This document shows, one piece after another, positions 59,589-64,000 of a stretch of DNA of 64,000 nt. Every line of letters starts with the position of its first letter. Position 1 is the first letter of the stretch. Below the pieces are notes generated by a model. It worked only from the letters and a program-made list of their open reading frames with translations, was not told the origin of the DNA and searched no databases. Source of the DNA: Laguncularia racemosa (Eukaryota > Streptophyta > Magnoliopsida > Myrtales > Combretaceae); contig JBBMOL010000091.1 in assembly GCA_037954665.1 (NCBI GenBank), forward strand, positions 2,170,001 through 2,234,000, read 5' to 3'. The translations under genes and the position numbers were made by a program.

Positions 59589-61527
59589 TGTAATACCATA
59601 ATTTTTATCTTATTTTTAATATATATATATTGTAACAAAAAGCTAAGGACAAGAACGAAGATTTTATAAAAACCAAGGGACAATTTGGACATTTCACAAA
59701 AAGAAGTATATAAGCTTTAGATGACTTAACGTACATCTCTTTTTCACCCCCTCACAGTAACAACATAGACTCTTTAAAAGGGGAAAAAATTAGTCTGTCG
59801 AATCACATGGATGATTTTGAGTAAACCAGATAAGAAAACTAGTGAATTGGTGAATTTTCTGTGTGGAATGAATAATCTAATCACATTTCAATCCTTATGT
59901 AAACTAGAACTCAAATTTGAGGAAAGGAAGTAATGGGCATGAGACTCAATGGCTTAAGGATTCAATTCATAGAAATTTTGATGTAAGTACCGTAATCCTT
60001 GTAATTGATTTTTAATTATGTGTCTTAGGGTTGAGTTAAGCTTAGGAATAAAGAGAATCAAATTTAGGAGAAGTTGGAATGAAGAAATTAGGGTTTGTGG
60101 AAATTTTCGAGAAATACATGGCTTCCAAATACAGTCGTGTTTCAACCATGTTGAATACAAAGCTTATACCGAGAGATATACAGCCTCCCAACACAGTCGT
60201 GTTTCGACCATATTGAATCAAGAGATACACGACCTACCTACATGGCCGTATTCCAACTGTGTTAAAGCTAGAACTCACCAAAAGATACACAACCCTTAAC
60301 ATGATCGTGTACTAGCTTGTATCGAGCTACATGGCTTCCAACATGGCCATATTGAGTAAAGTATAATTTAATTATATATCCATTTAACTTTTACTTAAGC
60401 TAATTTCCACGCGACTTAGATAGTTAATAAGACCTTAGAGAATTTAAATGAATAGGATTAAGAAAATTAAGAATTGATATTAATCTTAGATTAAGTACTA
60501 AGAAGAGGTTATTGATGGTGTATAGATTTCAATTTAACTTAAGTCCAAAACTAGAAGTGCTTAAGGCTGAGATTTAAGGTATGTGTAACTTGTGTGTTGA
60601 TTTGTGTTTGTTTAAGTTAGTTTATGCATTGAATTTGATTTAATTGGATGAATTGGCTTAATAGTTTAAGTTGTATGCTGTATGTGCTTGGCTCGGCCTA
60701 AGGGCTCGTAGTGGTAGATCCCTAAGGAGCACCCTAATGATCCTTGTGTGACGTTGTTCCTAGTGGAGTTGTGCTTGGAAATAATCTGAGTTGAATTTTG
60801 GATTAAGTGTTTAAGTGGACATGGGTGTGGGGCCTGTAGTAGCAGTTTCCATCACCAAGATTAAGTGGTTTAAGTGAGTATAGGTGTGGGGCCTATAGTG
60901 ACAATTCCCATCACCAAGTTTAAGGGTTAAGGGATCATGGGTGTAGGGCTTGTAGTGGCAGTTCCCATCACCAATTCATGTTCCAATGTGCTAAATGTGT
61001 TAAGAGGGTCATAAGTAACCTGTTGTTACTTGTGGACTTAAATAGTATCATGAAACGGTTGCTTGTATTTAACTACTACATGATGTGTGTGATACTTGTT
61101 TATGTGTATGTGTTTGTGTTATACGTATTGGGCATTAACTCACCTTTTGGGGAATAGTTTTTTTTAGATGCAGGTGTTAAGGGAGATAATAACCTAGAAG
61201 GTAACTTGGTTTTGGGTGAACCATAGAGAGAGGAAGAAGATGATTACCCATACTATTATAGCGATTAGAAATTGAGAGAATTCTACTAAATGAATGTAAT
61301 AGATATCATTATTTGGAGAATGCTAATTTAGAGTTTATAGACTTCTGCTGTGCTAGATGTTGAATATGGATTTATGAAATTTATTTTGAAGTTGTGGGAT
61401 GTATTGAATGTCTTTATACATGAATTACAAGACAAAAAGATATCAGAGTAATTCAGAGCCTTAACGTGTTCTTGTGAGATAAGGACACGTAGCGAGCAAT
61501 AGCACGACCCGATTTTAGGGCATTACA
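59589..61527 (+). mobile_element. 3' LTR of the Tekay-like element
   Basis: TGTAATACC start and GGGCATTACA end. TATATAAGC near 59708 is a likely promoter. About three 59-base repeat units and five or more palindrome units occur at 60690-60980 and 60110-60360, more than in the 5' LTR. The open frame at 60018-60299 is a by-product of the palindrome array. Confidence 0.92.
60820..60980 (+). repeat. Three tandem units of about 55-60 bases in the 3' LTR
   Basis: Units carry GTGTGGGGCCTGTAGT and GGCAGTTCCCATCACCAA. The 5' LTR has one such unit (GGGGCCTGTAGTGGCAGTTC at 53841-53860) and the reverse solo LTR has five. Confidence 0.85.
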
Positions 61528-61532
61528 TATTG

Positions 61533-61739
61533 CGTATTTGATTGTTATCTTAAGTTTTAGTTATCATGACCTAATAGGAACCTTATTTAACTAATTATGA
61601 CTTAATCATATATACAGTTAATATATTGTTAATTCATGTAATTTAGAAATACAAGAACCCTAAAGTGAATAAAGTAAGATTTTTTTATTAAAATTGGTAG
61701 TGAAAGTGACAAGAAAACAAGTGGTTTTGATTTCACTTA
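61533..61739. other. Short non-coding flank of the Tekay-like element
   Basis: Continues the pre-insertion sequence; GGTAGTGAAAGTGACAAGAA at 61700-61720 matches 44430-44450, showing that the gypsy element inserted into the same repeat context. Confidence 0.5.
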
Positions 61740-62686
61740 GATTGGGCTTAATTAACTTAACCATCATAATTGAACCAAAATATGAATTGACTTAATGATG
61801 TAAACCCAAATAACCCATGAGCTTAAAATTCGAAATTTGAACCATAATTGGGCTCATTTCTTCTAAGGCTTGTACCCTCAATAACTCTTATTATGATAAA
61901 TAACTCAACTAAGTCTCAAATCAATTCAAGACCTAAATCAAATTAAATAATTAAAATGAGCTACACGTGAGCCTAATAAAATAAAACAGACTTACATAAT
62001 TATAATGAAACCTAAATGGGCAAAAAAAACCCAAATCCTACTTGTACCCTTTAATTTTAGGGCCTATACCCAAAATGGGCCTTAACGAATAAATTAAATT
62101 TAAATAGGCTCTTAACCCTACAATGCCTTAAATCAAAGAAGGACTTAAGAATGAAATTAAAATTAGACCTAATAATCAATTGGACCTAAAACATAATAAA
62201 TAGGAATAATTAAATATAATGGGCCTAGATTAAATAAAATAGATAGAATTAATATAATTGAACTTAAAATGGACTTACTACTAATTATAATTAGGCTTAA
62301 CTAATTCAATTAAGGTTAGTGAGCCTAATTCTAAACACAATTGGGCCTACTATACTTAAAAGGCTCAAATATCCTAATTGGGCATTAAACTTAATTAGAC
62401 CTGAAATTCAGATAATTTATTAGGTTTAATTAAATAAACCTTAAATAGTTTAAGTCATAATTAGCTAAAAGCTAATCAGGTCTTGATAACCCTAATTGGG
62501 CTCATAATTAGTATGAGCCTTAAGTAACCTAAACCAAACCTAGAATAGGGTTCAATCACTTAGAATAATTGACTGATTTATAATTTTCTTTTGATGCATA
62601 AAACTAACTCAATCAACTCAATTGAAACTTGGATTGCGATAAGGGAAATGTTGACCTTTTAGGTATGCAATAACTTGTGTGTTGTG
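61740..62686 (+). repeat. Dispersed repeat X, copy 3
   Basis: Aligns with copies 1 and 2, from GATTGGGCTTAATTAAC to GCAATAACTTGTGTG. It leads into repeat Z. Confidence 0.75.
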
Positions 62687-63751
62687 TGTTAGAGTAGAAA
62701 AATTAAACTTAGCTAATAATCAACCGAACTAATTAACCGCTTTCCACTTGTATGTGGTTACTTAAGCTAACTAGTGACAAACCTTGGATTGGGATTATAG
62801 TTGTGATCATTTACCCAAAAAATGACATGGTAGTTAGGCATTTAGACCATCGATATATAGCTCGACGAGTAGCTGATAAGTGAAATTGCGTTTGTTAATG
62901 AGCACTGTGAATGAAGAGAAGTTATGTTAGAAGTCGTTCGAAGATTATGGGTCTTGGCTAGTGATACGATATAGTTGGATTGTGACTAGTGGAGTCGCAT
63001 AACGGTGGGGTCACTTAGATGAAACTACTTAGATACATTGGTTTTTGGTGACGTAGAGTTTGATTGCTCTTGTCAACCCTTGATGTTCTACGATGGAACC
63101 ATATCCCTTGTCCCTCATCATGATGTCTAAAGTCATAAATACTCACATACTAGATGCTTAATTAAGATAATTAATTGAATGAAATGATTGACTATTGTAT
63201 TAGTTGTAGGCTTGCTTGACATGCGTGTATGTGTTTGTGTTACTATATACTAGGCCCTCGTAAATCACTCTCTTTTAACTTTTTTTTTTAGGTGAGGATT
63301 TTATTAATCTACCATACAACCCAATGGGTTATATGGCTCTAAGGAAGAGATATAGAATGAGATTACAGAGATAGACCACATTGATTGTTTTTATGATTGA
63401 AATTTGTTATGTTTAAGACTATATTTTTATATTTTCAGTTGTATTAAGACTTATTGGGAATTGCCTATGACTCCATGGCTTGCTACTTATGGTTAGTATC
63501 TTTTGTGTGAGCTCTATAGGCCCTAAAACCTAATTTATCCTTTCCTATCGTACTATGTGATTTCATGACCCATAATCAACAAACGTTTTCAAAAATTCCA
63601 CGATTCGTGAATTTGTTTTCAAAAATTAATTAATGATTTTAAAGTCTTGAAATTGGTTTAGAAACCTATTTAGTAATCATAGCCTTACATATTTTACTTA
63701 AGTAAGGTACATGGCTAATTGTCAATGCTATAGTGGTTTCGGGGTGTAACA
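62687..63751 (+). repeat. Dispersed repeat Z, copy 2
   Basis: TGTTAGAGTAGAAAAATTAA start and GGGGTGTAACA end, which would suit an LTR. It matches 39651-40735 throughout. Confidence 0.7.
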
Positions 63752-63752
63752 G

Positions 63753-64000
63753 TGTTAGGGTAGAAAATTAAACCTGATTAATAATTAACCCGACTAAGTA
63801 ATTGGTTGCTATTTGTTCGTGGTTACTTGAGCCAACAAACGAAAAATCTTAGATCGAGATTATGGCTGTAATCATATATCTCTAAATAATATGGTAGTTA
63901 GGCACTTATGTCACCAAGGGTGGCTCGACAAGTAGCTGATAAAGGAGATTGTATCAGATAACGAGCACCGTAAGTTGGAAGAAGGTATATTGAGAGTTGT
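63753..64000 (+). repeat. Dispersed repeat Z, copy 3, cut by the window
   Basis: TGTTAGGGTAGAAAATTAAA starts one base after the end of copy 2 and matches its first 250 bases. The two are therefore head to tail with a period of 1066 bases. The rest lies beyond the window. Confidence 0.75.

Larger units (their letters stand above)
52855..61527 (+). mobile_element. Full-length Del/Tekay-like Ty3/gypsy retrotransposon
   Basis: An 8.7 kb element with 5' LTR 52855-54436 and 3' LTR 59589-61527, flanked by perfect TATTG duplications (52850-52854, 61528-61532). An initiator-Met primer site follows the 5' LTR and a polypurine tract precedes the 3' LTR. The order is gag, protease, reverse transcriptase, RNase H, integrase, and a chromodomain-like end, typical of the Del/Tekay chromoviruses. 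Many stops show that the copy is dead. The LTRs differ by about 360 bases, mainly from loss of tandem units in the 5' LTR. Confidence 0.95.

Noticed and set aside
60018..60299. Open frame of 93 codons near the right end
   Set aside because: It lies within the 3' LTR and comes from the palindrome units. The matching region of the 5' LTR has a different, shorter frame.

Overview
This is plant nuclear DNA, almost certainly from a eudicot. It is AT-rich, dense in degenerate LTR retrotransposons (Ty3/gypsy of three kinds, plus Ty1/copia), and carries one clearly intact gene: an eleven-exon nuclear gene for chloroplast cystathionine gamma-synthase with a transit peptide and GT-AG introns. A decayed NAC transcription factor gene also points to a higher plant. 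Nothing prokaryotic or viral (non-transposon) was seen, and no tRNA, rRNA or CRISPR. The species cannot be named from the sequence alone.

Layout. 1-1536: 3' end of a Ty3/gypsy element (integrase, chromovirus-like tail, polypurine tract, 3' LTR with an array of palindromes). 2898-5094: reverse-oriented solo LTR of the same family as the element at 52.9-61.5 kb. 5534-7067: NAC pseudogene with a relic miR164 target site. 8601-22978: a nearly complete 14.4 kb Tat/Ogre-like element on the minus strand, with an extra ORF upstream of gag, dual RNase H domains, tRNA-Arg-like primer site and tandem repeats before its 3' LTR. 23540-24560: decayed copia pol fragment. 24.6-31.4 kb: AT-rich with no recognisable gene. 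31548-36142: cystathionine gamma-synthase. 38.7-64 kb: a mosaic of dispersed or tandem repeats (called X, Y and Z here) into which three retroelements have inserted: a solo Ogre-like LTR (45737-47812), an internally deleted copia element (48559-about 51210) and a full-length Del/Tekay-like gypsy element (52855-61527).

Target-site duplications support the main boundaries: ACAAG/ACAAA for the Ogre-like element, ACAGT for its solo LTR, TATTG for the Tekay-like element, and imperfect ones for the reverse solo LTR and the copia element. All retroelement coding regions carry stops and frameshifts, so all copies look inactive.

The one functional gene commits O-phosphohomoserine to methionine synthesis in the plastid. 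Its first exon keeps the MTO1 nascent-peptide element that in Arabidopsis halts ribosomes and triggers mRNA decay when S-adenosylmethionine is plentiful, so the gene is probably feedback-regulated in the same way, with Thr instead of Ser at the stall codon. I found no strong candidate for a wholly new biological system. The most unusual signals are the regularly spaced palindrome array in LTRs, the repeated Y-X block structure, and the altered residues in the synthase.
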